DNA of 5,485 nucleotides. Origin: Oscillospiraceae bacterium (GTDB taxonomy: Bacteria; Bacillota; Clostridia; Oscillospirales; Acutalibacteraceae). Below are positions 1 through 5,442 of this stretch, piece by piece (position 1 is the first letter of the stretch; each line of letters starts with the position of its first letter). The notes under the pieces were generated by a model. That model ran no database searches and was not told where the DNA came from. It saw nothing but the letters and a program-made list of their open reading frames with translations. Location: positions 1 to 5,485 of the forward strand of contig JAQXMV010000229.1 of the NCBI GenBank assembly GCA_029013165.1. Direction: 5' to 3'. The position numbers and the translations under genes are program-made.

Positions 1-129
1 CTTTTTCGGTCGGCATAAAAAATATTTGATAACTATCCCCACAAATGAAAGAAGGTGAAACTGTGATTTCGCAAAAGCGGAAGTTAAAAACTGAATACTA
101 AAAATTAAAAGGAAAGGAAAAACAAAATA
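1..129. other. Leader upstream of parB-like gene, no firm gene
   Basis: No gene can be assigned with confidence here. The + frame beginning at base 2 is open from the window edge to TGA 56-58 and could be the last residues of a preceding element gene. Another frame ends at TAA 16-18. A very short ORF runs from ATG 45 (or GTG 63, preceded by GAAGG at 51-55) to TAA 99-101 and would give a basic 12-18 residue peptide. It could be a leader peptide or chance. The A-rich stretch 101-129 carries the ribosome binding site of the next gene (GGAAAGGA, 111-118). No convincing sigma-70 promoter was found, so the parB-like gene may be transcribed from further upstream. Confidence 0.35.
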
Positions 130-984
130 ATGTCAACAGAAAGAACAGAATATCTGAGTCCCGATTTGCTGCAACCGTTTGAAAACAATCCGTTTCAGAG
201 CGTTGATGAAAACGAATATGACGAGCTTCGTGACAGCATTAAAGAGTTCGGAATCATCACACCGCTGATTGTTAATAAGTCGGATAACGGTTATGAAATC
301 ATCTCCGGTCACAGACGATGGCAGATTGCAAAAGAACTGAAACTTGAAGTTGTTCCCGTATATGTCAGAGAGCTTTCAAAAGAAGAAGCGATAATCAGTT
401 TTGTGGATTGCAATTTGTGCCGAGAGAAAATCCTGCCGAGCGAAAAAGCTCGTGCTTACAAAATGAGACATGATGCAATGAAAAAGCAGGGAGCAAGAAC
501 AGATTTAACTTCGTCACAAGTTGGGACGAAGTTCCGCAGTGATGAATTGCTTGCAGAAACGATGCCCGATTCCCGAATGCAGATTCAGAGATATATCCGT
601 CTTAATAATCTGCAAAAGCCGCTTCTCGATATGGTGGATGAAGGTAGAATTTCGTTCACTCCCGCAGTTGAACTTTCGTATTTAACGGAAGCTGAACAGC
701 TAGATTTGATTGAAACAATTGAGAGTGAAGACTGCACACCGTCACTTTCTCAGGCTCAGCGTATGCATAAGTTAAGTGATGAAAAGAAGCTGACTATGGA
801 TGATATCTTCTCCATTATGCAGGAGCAGAAAGCAAACCAGAAAGAGTATATCAGGATTCCCGTTGAAACTTTCAGGAAGTATTTCAAAAAGGATATGCCG
901 CCGAAACAGATGGAAGAAATAACGGAAAAAGCCCTTGCCCGATATGCAGCTTTTCTTCAGAAACAAAGGCGGTGGGAACGATAA
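130..984 (+). CDS. ParB/RepB/Spo0J-family DNA-binding protein of a mobile element
   Basis: A 284-residue protein with the ParB N-terminal domain at about residues 6-100. It has an NPF motif (residues 20-22) and ISGHRRW (58-64), which corresponds to the GERRxRA-type CTP-binding box of ParB proteins. SEKARAY (104-110) begins the linker, and a helix-turn-helix/KorB-like region spans about 135-185 (SRMQIQRYIRL, then MVDEGRISFTPAVELS). The C-terminus (about 230-284) is charged and helical and ends in basic/aromatic residues. The family binds centromere-like DNA sites and partitions plasmids or chromosomes; relatives in clostridial ICEs are common but poorly characterised. No ParA partner is visible; one could lie upstream. 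The start ATG has GGAAAGGA 11 bases upstream, a slightly long spacing. Directly downstream lies a three-unit inverted repeat array, an obvious candidate binding target by inference. Codon use is A/T-ending, like the other element genes. The family call is firm; the exact role is not. Confidence 0.88.
   Translation: MSTERTEYLSPDLLQPFENNPFQSVDENEYDELRDSIKEFGIITPLIVNKSDNGYEIISGHRRWQIAKELKLEVVPVYVRELSKEEAIISFVDCNLCREKILPSEKARAYKMRHDAMKKQGARTDLTSSQVGTKFRSDELLAETMPDSRMQIQRYIRLNNLQKPLLDMVDEGRISFTPAVELSYLTEAEQLDLIETIESEDCTPSLSQAQRMHKLSDEKKLTMDDIFSIMQEQKANQKEYIRIPVETFRKYFKKDMPPKQMEEITEKALARYAAFLQKQRRWER
507..533. repeat. Perfect 9-bp inverted repeat inside the parB-like gene
   Basis: AACTTCGTC (507-515) and GACGAAGTT (525-533) are exact reverse complements separated by 9 bases. 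They lie in codons for the linker between the ParB N-terminal domain and the helix-turn-helix (around TSSQVGTKF). It could be a protein-binding site (autoregulation or an intragenic nucleation site), an mRNA hairpin, or chance. Confidence 0.5.
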
Positions 985-995
985 AAACGGAGGAT

Positions 996-1177
996 AAGTC
1001 TTAACAAGCACTGAATTTGTGTCCTCACATTTGCTTGTTACGACTTTTTTATGCTGCGCAAAGTCTTAACAAGCATTGGAATTGAATAGTCATCTTTGCT
1101 TGTTACGACTTTTTCAACCACGACAAAGTCTAACAAGCATTAAATATGTGGGAGACAAATTCCGCTTGTTAAGGACT
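996..1177. repeat. Three-unit inverted repeat array with 65-base period
   Basis: Three large dyads follow the parB-like gene. Left arms are AAGTCTTAACAAGCA at 996-1010 and 1061-1075, and AAGTCTAACAAGCA (one T shorter) at 1126-1139. Right arms are TGCTTGTTACGACTT at 1032-1046 and 1097-1111, and the diverged GCTTGTTAAGGACT at 1164-1177. Left arms start exactly 65 bases apart. Units 1 and 2 have 15-base arms with one mismatch and 21-base loops. Arms are conserved while loops differ in sequence, which is typical of protein-binding iterons or sites kept by selection on arm sequence. Right arms 1 and 2 run into T-tracts (1045-1050, 1110-1114), so the units could also act as tandem intrinsic terminators or attenuators on the + strand. 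Candidate roles by inference are a partition site for the adjacent ParB-like protein, part of an origin of transfer, or accessory sites for excision. Confidence 0.85.
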
Positions 1178-1192
1178 AACCCCTAACACCCC
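1176..1192 (+). other. C-rich CTAACCCC/TAACACCCC motif, possible oriT nick region
   Basis: Immediately after the last inverted repeat arm is an imperfect direct repeat, CTAACCCC then TAACACCCC. It stands out from the A/T-rich surroundings. A dyad followed within a few bases by a short non-palindromic conserved motif is the general layout of relaxase origins of transfer. No relaxase gene is visible and I cannot match this to a proven nick site, so the assignment is speculative. Confidence 0.3.
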
Positions 1193-1220
1193 GACAGAAA
1201 TAAAAATAAAACTTTAATAA

Positions 1221-1225
1221 GGAGG
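1221..1225 (+). promoter_or_regulatory. Ribosome binding site that favours TTG 1233 as start
   Basis: GGAGG lies one base before ATG 1227, too close to serve it, but 7 bases before the in-frame TTG at 1233, which is an ideal spacing. Confidence 0.7.
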
Positions 1226-1232
1226 AATGTAT

Positions 1233-1529
1233 TTGTCAGGAATAGTAATATCCTTTTGGGAGTATTGCAAATTAAATTTTCATAAGGTATTCGACGGTAC
1301 CGTTGCTGAATGCAGATGGGGTAAGGTTGAAAAAACGGATACTGAAGAATATGTTATCAACGGTGTTCGTTATATCGTTTCAACACAGCATAGTGAAACA
1401 GAAAATATGACGCTTAAGGACAGAATCAAAAAATATATTGGCAGCGATTTCGCACATTTGACACCTGCCGAAGATTTAAATACGATTAACACAGAATGTG
1501 TATGTTTGACTGCCGGAAAGGAGGACTAA
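1233..1529 (+). CDS. TnpW-like small mobile-element protein
   Basis: A 98-residue protein if started at TTG 1233; ATG 1227 in the same frame would add two residues but lies only one base after the Shine-Dalgarno. The central part (YVINGVRYIVSTQHSE, then a helix rich in K/R, DRIKKYIGSDF) resembles the TnpW family carried next to large serine recombinases in Tn4451-type elements. That family has the pattern hydrophobic-xxG-xxY-hydrophobic-V followed by a basic helix ending in LI/YI-xx-D. The N-terminal 35 or so residues, including an aromatic/hydrophobic stretch, make it longer than the roughly 60-residue TnpW proteins I know of. The function of TnpW is not established; a small basic partner of the recombinase is a plausible inference. 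The stop TAA (1527-1529) overlaps the recombinase ATG, so the two are probably translationally coupled. The family call rests on pattern resemblance only. Confidence 0.62.
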   Translation: MSGIVISFWEYCKLNFHKVFDGTVAECRWGKVEKTDTEEYVINGVRYIVSTQHSETENMTLKDRIKKYIGSDFAHLTPAEDLNTINTECVCLTAGKED

Positions 1530-1531
1530 TG
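1517..1531 (+). promoter_or_regulatory. Coupled stop/start and RBS of the recombinase
   Basis: AAAGGAGG (1517-1524) lies in the last codons of the TnpW-like gene, 4 bases before ATG 1529-1531. The TAATG overlap makes this ATG a better start than the upstream in-frame ATG at 1496, which has no ribosome binding site. Confidence 0.8.
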
Positions 1532-3208
1532 CAGTCAGAATATTCAGGAATTACAGCTTTATATTGTCGTCTCTCCCGAGATGACGGCAAAGAATGTGAG
1601 AGTAATTCAATAGAAAGTCAGAAGTTAATGCTTGCCCGTTATGCAAAGGAAAAGGGGTTTGAAAACATAAGGTACTATGTTGATGACGGCTATACGGGTA
1701 CAAACTTCAATCGTCCCGATTTCAAAAGAATGATGGATGATGTTGAAGCGGGATATATCTCAACAATTGTCGTTAAGGATATGTCACGATTCGGAAGAAA
1801 CTATGTTGAGGTTGGTCTTTATACCGAATCATACTTTCCCGAAAATAATATCCGTTTTATTGCAATCACGGATTTAGTTGACAGTGCTGACGGCGAAAAC
1901 GAAATCATTCCGTTCAAAAACGTTATGAACGAGATGTATGCAAGAGATATTTCAAAGAAAGTACGCTCGGCAAAACGAATAAGAGGAAATATGGGGGAAC
2001 CGCTTTCTCAGCCGCCTTACGGGTATATGAAAGACCCTCAGAATCCAAAAAGATGGATTGTTGAGCCTGAAGCTGCAAAGGTTGTAAAAGAGATTTTTAT
2101 GCTTTACCTTGAAGGTTACGGTCAGGATAAAATCGCAAGACATCTTCAGGACAAGGGCATTAAAAACTGCACATCCTATTGGCAGGAAAGAGGAATCGGC
2201 AGAGGTGGTAAAAAGGTTCAGCCGAACCCATACAAATGGAAAAGCTCAACGATTCGTCAGATTCTTATGCGTCAGGAATATTGCGGTGATGTGGTGAATT
2301 TCAAAACTTATTCGAAATCGTTTAAAAACAAGAAGCGGCATCTGAGCCCGAAAGAAGATTTGAAAATTTTCAAGGATGTTCATGAGCCGATTATCGACCG
2401 TGATACCTTTGAAGCGGTGCAGAAACTTATGGGAACTTGCAAACGCCGTGATCCGTTACCCGAAAACGGAAAGAAAAACATCTTCTGCGATTTTCTTGTC
2501 TGTGCGGAGTGCGGTCATAAGCTGTGGTATCATGTGAACACAAGAAACAAGGATATTCACTATTTCAGTTGCTCCAACTACTACAAGGATTACAGAGGCA
2601 GTTGTCAGCACAGGCATTATGTGCGTGCTGATGCTATTGAGCAGATAGTGCTGATGGAGCTGAAGAAGCTTGCCGGTTATCTCAAAAACAACGAGGACGA
2701 GCTTGTTGAAGTTCTTACAATGAAAACGGAAGCAGATATACAGGCAGAGAGAAGGTTTCTCAATTCGGAAATTCAAAGGTGTATATCAAGACAAAATACA
2801 GTAAATGCCCTTTATGAAAAACTGTACGAGGATAATGTTCTCGGCAAAGTGTCGGATGCTTGGTTTCTGCATTTGTCCCACAAATATGAAGTGGAAAAGA
2901 CAGAGCTGAAAACTAAACTGTCAAAGCTATATGAAGACCTTGAAGCCTTGGCGGGTAGAAAAAATGATAAGGATATGTTCGTAGAATCGGTAAGACGATT
3001 TATGCGGATGGATACTCTCAACGCACCGCTTTTGCGAGAACTGATTGATCATATTGATGTCTACGAAACAGAGGGTACGGGCAAGAACAAAACGCAAAGG
3101 ATTGTAATTCATTACCGCTTTGTGGGAAGCATTGAAATTCCGTCAGATGAAGAAAATCTCAAAATGGATATGAGGCAAGGTGTGGCTGTTGAATATCTCA
3201 CGGCATAA
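1529..3208 (+). CDS. Large serine recombinase (TndX/TnpX-like) of the element
   Basis: A 559-residue site-specific recombinase, the size of TndX/TnpX-type enzymes that excise and insert clostridial transposons. The resolvase catalytic domain spans about residues 8-150: the nucleophile is Ser16 in YCRLSRDD (with Arg14), and the conserved arginines are in KDMSRFGRN (Arg87, Arg90). A recombinase domain follows at about 170-310 (PPYGYMKDP, then a helix-rich region ending near TFEAVQKL). A zinc ribbon comes next, with likely ligands Cys325, Cys328, Cys348 and Cys359. A charged coiled-coil stretch runs from about 405 to 485, and a DUF4368-like tail (LIDHIDVYETEG, then IVIHYRFVGSIEIP) ends near 550. 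All expected catalytic residues are present and the frame is intact, so the enzyme looks functional. Such enzymes join att sites through a Ser-DNA intermediate with a two-base crossover. It is the last gene before the chromosomal tRNA operon, the usual place at an element end. Its partner TnpW-like gene overlaps it. Confidence 0.95.
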   Translation: MQSEYSGITALYCRLSRDDGKECESNSIESQKLMLARYAKEKGFENIRYYVDDGYTGTNFNRPDFKRMMDDVEAGYISTIVVKDMSRFGRNYVEVGLYTESYFPENNIRFIAITDLVDSADGENEIIPFKNVMNEMYARDISKKVRSAKRIRGNMGEPLSQPPYGYMKDPQNPKRWIVEPEAAKVVKEIFMLYLEGYGQDKIARHLQDKGIKNCTSYWQERGIGRGGKKVQPNPYKWKSSTIRQILMRQEYCGDVVNFKTYSKSFKNKKRHLSPKEDLKIFKDVHEPIIDRDTFEAVQKLMGTCKRRDPLPENGKKNIFCDFLVCAECGHKLWYHVNTRNKDIHYFSCSNYYKDYRGSCQHRHYVRADAIEQIVLMELKKLAGYLKNNEDELVEVLTMKTEADIQAERRFLNSEIQRCISRQNTVNALYEKLYEDNVLGKVSDAWFLHLSHKYEVEKTELKTKLSKLYEDLEALAGRKNDKDMFVESVRRFMRMDTLNAPLLRELIDHIDVYETEGTGKNKTQRIVIHYRFVGSIEIPSDEENLKMDMRQGVAVEYLTA

Positions 3209-3236
3209 AACAAAAGGTCGCAGAAAGCTCTGCGAC
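3207..3236 (-). terminator. Intrinsic terminator, - strand, beside recombinase stop
   Basis: GTCGCAGA (3217-3224) and TCTGCGAC (3229-3236) form a perfect 8-bp stem with a four-base loop. On the - strand the stem is followed by CCTTTTGTTTTA; on the + strand no T-tract follows. It therefore faces transcription entering the recombinase from the tRNA side and acts as a second stop behind the tRNA operon terminator. Confidence 0.65.
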
Positions 3237-3263
3237 TGATACATAAAAGCACTATGAAGAAGC
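3237..3263. other. Likely zone of the element/chromosome junction
   Basis: Between the hairpin beside the recombinase stop and the tRNA operon terminator there are about 27 bases without structure. The right attachment site probably lies between 3209 and 3263, because the tRNA operon is complete with its own terminator and the recombinase is complete up to 3208. The exact crossover cannot be read without the left end or an empty site. Confidence 0.4.
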
Positions 3264-3305
3264 AAAAAACAGAGTGTTCATCACTTGAATCCGTAATGAA
3301 CACTC
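3264..3305 (-). terminator. Terminator of the tRNA-Thr/tRNA-Tyr operon
   Basis: GAGTGTTCAT (3272-3281) and ATGAACACTC (3296-3305) form a perfect 10-bp stem with a 14-base loop. On the - strand it is followed by TGTTTTTTGC. It begins 5 bases after the CCA end of tRNA-Tyr. Confidence 0.85.
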
Positions 3306-3309
3306 GAAA

Positions 3310-3394
<85 letters not shown>

Positions 3395-3448
3395 ATATTG
3401 AAATTTTGCTTCGGAAGTGATGCGCTCACCGGCCTCCGTCGAAAAAAC

Positions 3449-3524
3449 TGGAGCTGGTGGACGGACTCGAACCCCCGACCTGCTGATTACAAATCAGCTG
3501 CTCTACCAACTGAGCTACACCAGC
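3449..3524 (-). tRNA. tRNA-Thr (anticodon TGT)
   Basis: A 76-base tRNA with CCA encoded (+ positions 3451-3449). The acceptor stem is GCTGGTG/CACCAGC with discriminator T, the D arm is AGCTCAGTTGGTAGAGC, the anticodon TGT (+ 3491-3489) sits in CTGATTTGTAATCAG, and the T arm is GTCGGGGGTTCGAGTCC-like. It is first in the operon. A 54-base spacer separates it from tRNA-Tyr, and a leader of roughly 38 bases precedes it, containing a small hairpin GTGAG/CTCAC (3540-3555). Confidence 0.97.
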
Positions 3525-3568
3525 GCGTACGGCCTCGCAGTGAGACTGACCTCACCGAATGCTTGAAT

Positions 3569-3597
3569 ATAATATCATAAGCCCGGTGATAAGTCAA
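3569..3597 (-). promoter_or_regulatory. Sigma-70-type promoter of the tRNA operon
   Basis: On the - strand, TTGACT (3597-3592), a 17-base spacer and TATTAT (3574-3569) give a near-consensus promoter. The predicted start is near 3562, about 38 bases before tRNA-Thr. Confidence 0.85.
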
Positions 3598-3600
3598 GGC

Positions 3601-3625
3601 TTTTTTTCAACTTTTTTCATTTTTT
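3601..3625 (-). promoter_or_regulatory. A-tract UP-element-like region of the tRNA promoter
   Basis: Directly upstream of the -35 box are three A-tracts on the - strand (T-runs on + at 3601-3607, 3612-3617, 3620-3625), roughly one helical turn apart. This fits an UP element and bent DNA, common at strongly expressed stable-RNA promoters. Confidence 0.55.
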
Positions 3626-3703
3626 CTCTGCTTTCTTGCCTGCAAAAAATGACACCCATGTAAAAAAATCATCTATATTCGACAGAAATTTCTCACTCAA
3701 GTA

Positions 3704-3732
3704 TTGAAATCGCTTCTCTTGTATGCTATACT
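3704..3732 (+). promoter_or_regulatory. Promoter of the glycine riboswitch-symporter transcript
   Basis: TTGAAA (3704-3709), a 17-base spacer and TATACT (3727-3732), with TGC just before the -10 (extended -10). The predicted start is near 3739. It is divergent from the tRNA promoter; the roughly 106 bases between the two promoters (3598-3703) are A/T-rich and hold no gene. Confidence 0.82.
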
Positions 3733-3733
3733 C

Positions 3734-3749
3734 ATATCAAATTTGATAT
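3734..3749. repeat. 16-bp perfect palindrome over the transcription start
   Basis: ATATCAAATTTGATAT is fully self-complementary and begins two bases after the -10 box, covering the predicted start. The position suits a repressor operator, but no regulator is visible, and an A/T-rich palindrome can occur by chance. Confidence 0.45.
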
Positions 3750-3797
3750 CCCGAAGAAACTTTTGGGATCGCACCGAAGGAGCGAGACCGAAAGCGG
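3748..3797 (+). promoter_or_regulatory. Degenerate 'ghost' aptamer-like segment of glycine leader
   Basis: Three small hairpins precede the full aptamer: ATCCC/GGGAT (3748-3769), TCGC/GCGA closing a loop with ACCGAAGGA (3769-3785), and CCG-AAAG-CGG (3788-3797). The middle one copies the P3 motif of glycine aptamers (CCGAAGG flanked by GC pairs), also present at 3829-3835 in the real aptamer. The conserved CTCTCAGGCAAAAGG part is missing, so this segment cannot be a complete aptamer. Singlet glycine riboswitches are known to keep such partial ghost aptamers for tertiary contacts. Confidence 0.55.
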
Positions 3798-3802
3798 AGG
3801 GA

Positions 3803-3876
3803 GCTCTGGAGAATCTCTTTGATGGGTGCCGAAGGTGCAAGGGTAAAACCGAATCTCTCAGGCAAAAGGATAGAGC
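3803..3876 (+). promoter_or_regulatory. Glycine riboswitch aptamer
   Basis: The glycine-binding core is easily recognised. P1 is GCTCT (3803-3807) with AGAGC (3872-3876). P2 is GGAGA (3808-3812) with TCTCT (3854-3858). P3 carries CCGAAGGTGCAA (3829-3840), and the conserved junction is CTCTCAGGCAAAAGGATAGAG (ends 3875). Only this one complete aptamer is present. A terminator starts 70 bases later, and the symporter gene follows, so the device acts on transcription of an amino acid transporter. Family members in front of glycine cleavage genes switch on with glycine; those before Na+/alanine-type symporters have been described as switching off in streptococci. The direction cannot be settled from sequence alone. 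Confidence 0.93.
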
Positions 3877-3946
3877 ATCGTGATATCTGCTAAAAGTCGG
3901 AAATACAGTCATATCCGGTCTTTTCGGCGCATAAGGATTCTTCTGA

Positions 3947-3979
3947 GTTGCTGTTTGTTAATAGCAGCTTTTTTATTTT
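3947..3979 (+). terminator. Riboswitch expression-platform terminator
   Basis: GTTGCTGTT (3947-3955) and AATAGCAGC (3960-3968) form a 9-bp stem with two G-U pairs and a four-base TGTT loop, followed by T6-A-T4 (3969-3979). It sits between the aptamer and the symporter start, so it controls read-through. CTGCTA at 3887-3892 is complementary to TAGCAG (3962-3967) in its 3' arm and is a possible antiterminator strand. Confidence 0.88.
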
Positions 3980-3997
3980 GGTTTGGGGGTATTGTCC

Positions 3998-5365
3998 ATG
4001 GATACACTGCTGGGTATCGTGCAAAAAATCAATTTCTATCTTTCCGATTACATCCTTGTGATCATGCTGGTGGGCACCGGTCTTTTCTTCACGATTAAGA
4101 CCCGGTTCGTCCAGGTTCGCTGTTTCTCAGAGGGTATCCGGAAGGTTTTCGGCAAAGGCGGAAACACCTCTGACGGAAAAAGTCTCAGTCCCTTTCAGGC
4201 TCTCGCCACAGCCGTTGCCGCCCAAGTGGGCACGGGCAATATCGTCGGCGCCTGCGGCGCTATCCTGACAGGCGGCCCCGGTGCAGTTTTCTGGATGTGG
4301 ATTATTGCCTTTTTCGGCATGGCAACCATCTATGCCGAAGCTGTGCTAGCACAGGAAACCCGTGAAAAAGACCCCGACGGAACCGTCCGCGGCGGCCCCA
4401 TCTATTACATCAAAAAAGCCTTCCCCGGCTCAGTCGGAAAGGCACTCTCGGTTTTCTTCAGTGTCGCCGCCGTCCTCGCCCTCGGCTTCATGGGCGCTAT
4501 GGTTCAGTCCAATTCCATCAGTAATTCTTTCGGTAAAGCTTTCTCCATCCCCGGCTGGCTCATCGGTATCGTTGTGGCCGCCCTTTCGGGCATCATCTTC
4601 ATCGGCGGTGTGAAAAGAATCGCCAGCGTCACAGAAAAGCTCGTACCCGTTATGGCGATACTCTATCTCGCCGGCGGTATCATTCTCCTCATCATCCGTG
4701 CCAAGTACATACCCGAAACCGTAGCTATGATATTCAAATATGCTTTCCAGCCCAACGCGATCATCGGCGGCAGCATCGGCTATGCCCTCAAGACAGCCAT
4801 CAGTCAGGGTGTCAAAAGAGGTCTTTTCTCCAACGAAGCCGGTATGGGTTCCACACCTCATGCCCATGCGCTGGCCGATGTCGAAAAGCCTCATGATCAG
4901 GGCGTTGTGGCCATGATCGGCGTTTTCATCGACACATTCGTTGTGCTGACTATGACAGCTCTTGTGGTCATTTCCACCCTCTATGCCGGCGGCGGAGTCC
5001 TCTCCGTCTCCAACGATCAGGGCATCAACAAAGCCGATATGGCACAGCTTGCTTTCTCCGGCGTTTTCGGAGAAAAAGCCGGCAGTATATTTGTTGCGCT
5101 GTGTCTGCTGTTCTTCGCCTTTTCTACCATCATCAGCTGGAACTACTTCGGACGCATTAATGCCCAGGCTCTTTTCGGCAAAAAATCTGATCTCGCCTAC
5201 TCCGTGATCGCCGTGATTTTCGTCTTCCTCGGCTCATGCCTTTCCAACGACCTCGTCTGGGAGCTGACGGATCTTTTCAATCAGCTCATGGTCATTCCCA
5301 ATGTTTTGGCCCTCATGGCTCTGTCGGGCATTGTGGTGAAATCCGCCCGCAACAAACAAAAGTAA
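3998..5365 (+). CDS. Alanine/glycine:cation symporter (AGCS family)
   Basis: A 455-residue inner-membrane transporter that takes up alanine or glycine with Na+ (or H+). The length is normal for the family. It carries the family signature GGPGAVFWMWIIAFFG (residues 92-107), the conserved PFQALATAVAAQVGTGN segment (65-81), and GLFSNEAGMGSTPHAHA (275-291). About ten hydrophobic membrane segments are visible, for example 18-32, 97-116, 151-169, 187-203, 217-233, 303-328, 365-379 and 411-423. ATG 3998 is chosen because G-rich GGGGG (3985-3989) lies 8 bases upstream and MDTLLGIVQKIN matches usual AGCS starts; TTG 3983 would overlap that site. The gene is G/C-rich with C-ending codons, unlike the element genes to the left. 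A glycine riboswitch in its leader points to glycine as a physiological substrate. It appears to be transcribed alone and is followed by a strong hairpin. Confidence 0.96.
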   Translation: MDTLLGIVQKINFYLSDYILVIMLVGTGLFFTIKTRFVQVRCFSEGIRKVFGKGGNTSDGKSLSPFQALATAVAAQVGTGNIVGACGAILTGGPGAVFWMWIIAFFGMATIYAEAVLAQETREKDPDGTVRGGPIYYIKKAFPGSVGKALSVFFSVAAVLALGFMGAMVQSNSISNSFGKAFSIPGWLIGIVVAALSGIIFIGGVKRIASVTEKLVPVMAILYLAGGIILLIIRAKYIPETVAMIFKYAFQPNAIIGGSIGYALKTAISQGVKRGLFSNEAGMGSTPHAHALADVEKPHDQGVVAMIGVFIDTFVVLTMTALVVISTLYAGGGVLSVSNDQGINKADMAQLAFSGVFGEKAGSIFVALCLLFFAFSTIISWNYFGRINAQALFGKKSDLAYSVIAVIFVFLGSCLSNDLVWELTDLFNQLMVIPNVLALMALSGIVVKSARNKQK

Positions 5366-5393
5366 TCTCTTCATTTCTCTCACGTATACACAA

Positions 5394-5434
5394 AGAAGTG
5401 CCGCTTACGGGTTTATGCCCTGAGCGGCACTTCT
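5394..5434 (+). terminator. Strong hairpin after the symporter gene
   Basis: AGAAGTGCCGCT (5394-5405) and AGCGGCACTTCT (5423-5434) are a perfect 12-bp stem, with a further GGG/CCC pairing inside (5409-5411 with 5418-5420). It lies 28 bases after the symporter stop, the usual place for a terminator. There is no real T-tract on either side, so termination may be partial, or the hairpin may mainly protect the 3' end of the mRNA. Confidence 0.65.
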
Positions 5435-5442
5435 GCTATACT
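5434..5442 (+). promoter_or_regulatory. Possible extended -10 promoter for a downstream gene
   Basis: TGCTATACT is identical to the extended -10 of the riboswitch promoter (3724-3732). No good -35 box lies 16-18 bases upstream, where the hairpin sits. The G/A-rich sequence after it (5448-5462) looks like a ribosome binding site, with GTG at 5463 and 5468 and ATG at 5444 as possible starts. The remaining 40 bases are too few to identify a gene. Confidence 0.35.

Noticed and set aside
11..3210. CGGCATAAAA occurs at 11-20 and again at 3201-3210, like element-end direct repeats
   Set aside because: Ten-base matches are expected several times by chance in a window of this size, the flanks differ, and position 3201-3208 is the recombinase coding end; the element also appears to continue left of the window.
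3808..3943. GGAGAATC (3808-3815) can pair with GATTCTTC (3936-3943), an alternative fold competing with aptamer P2
   Set aside because: The pairing includes a G-U pair and does not overlap either arm of the terminator, so a switching role is not supported.
4430..4894. - strand ORF of 154 codons inside the symporter
   Set aside because: It is a shadow frame of the G/C-rich symporter gene, very acidic, with no recognisable domain or ribosome binding site.
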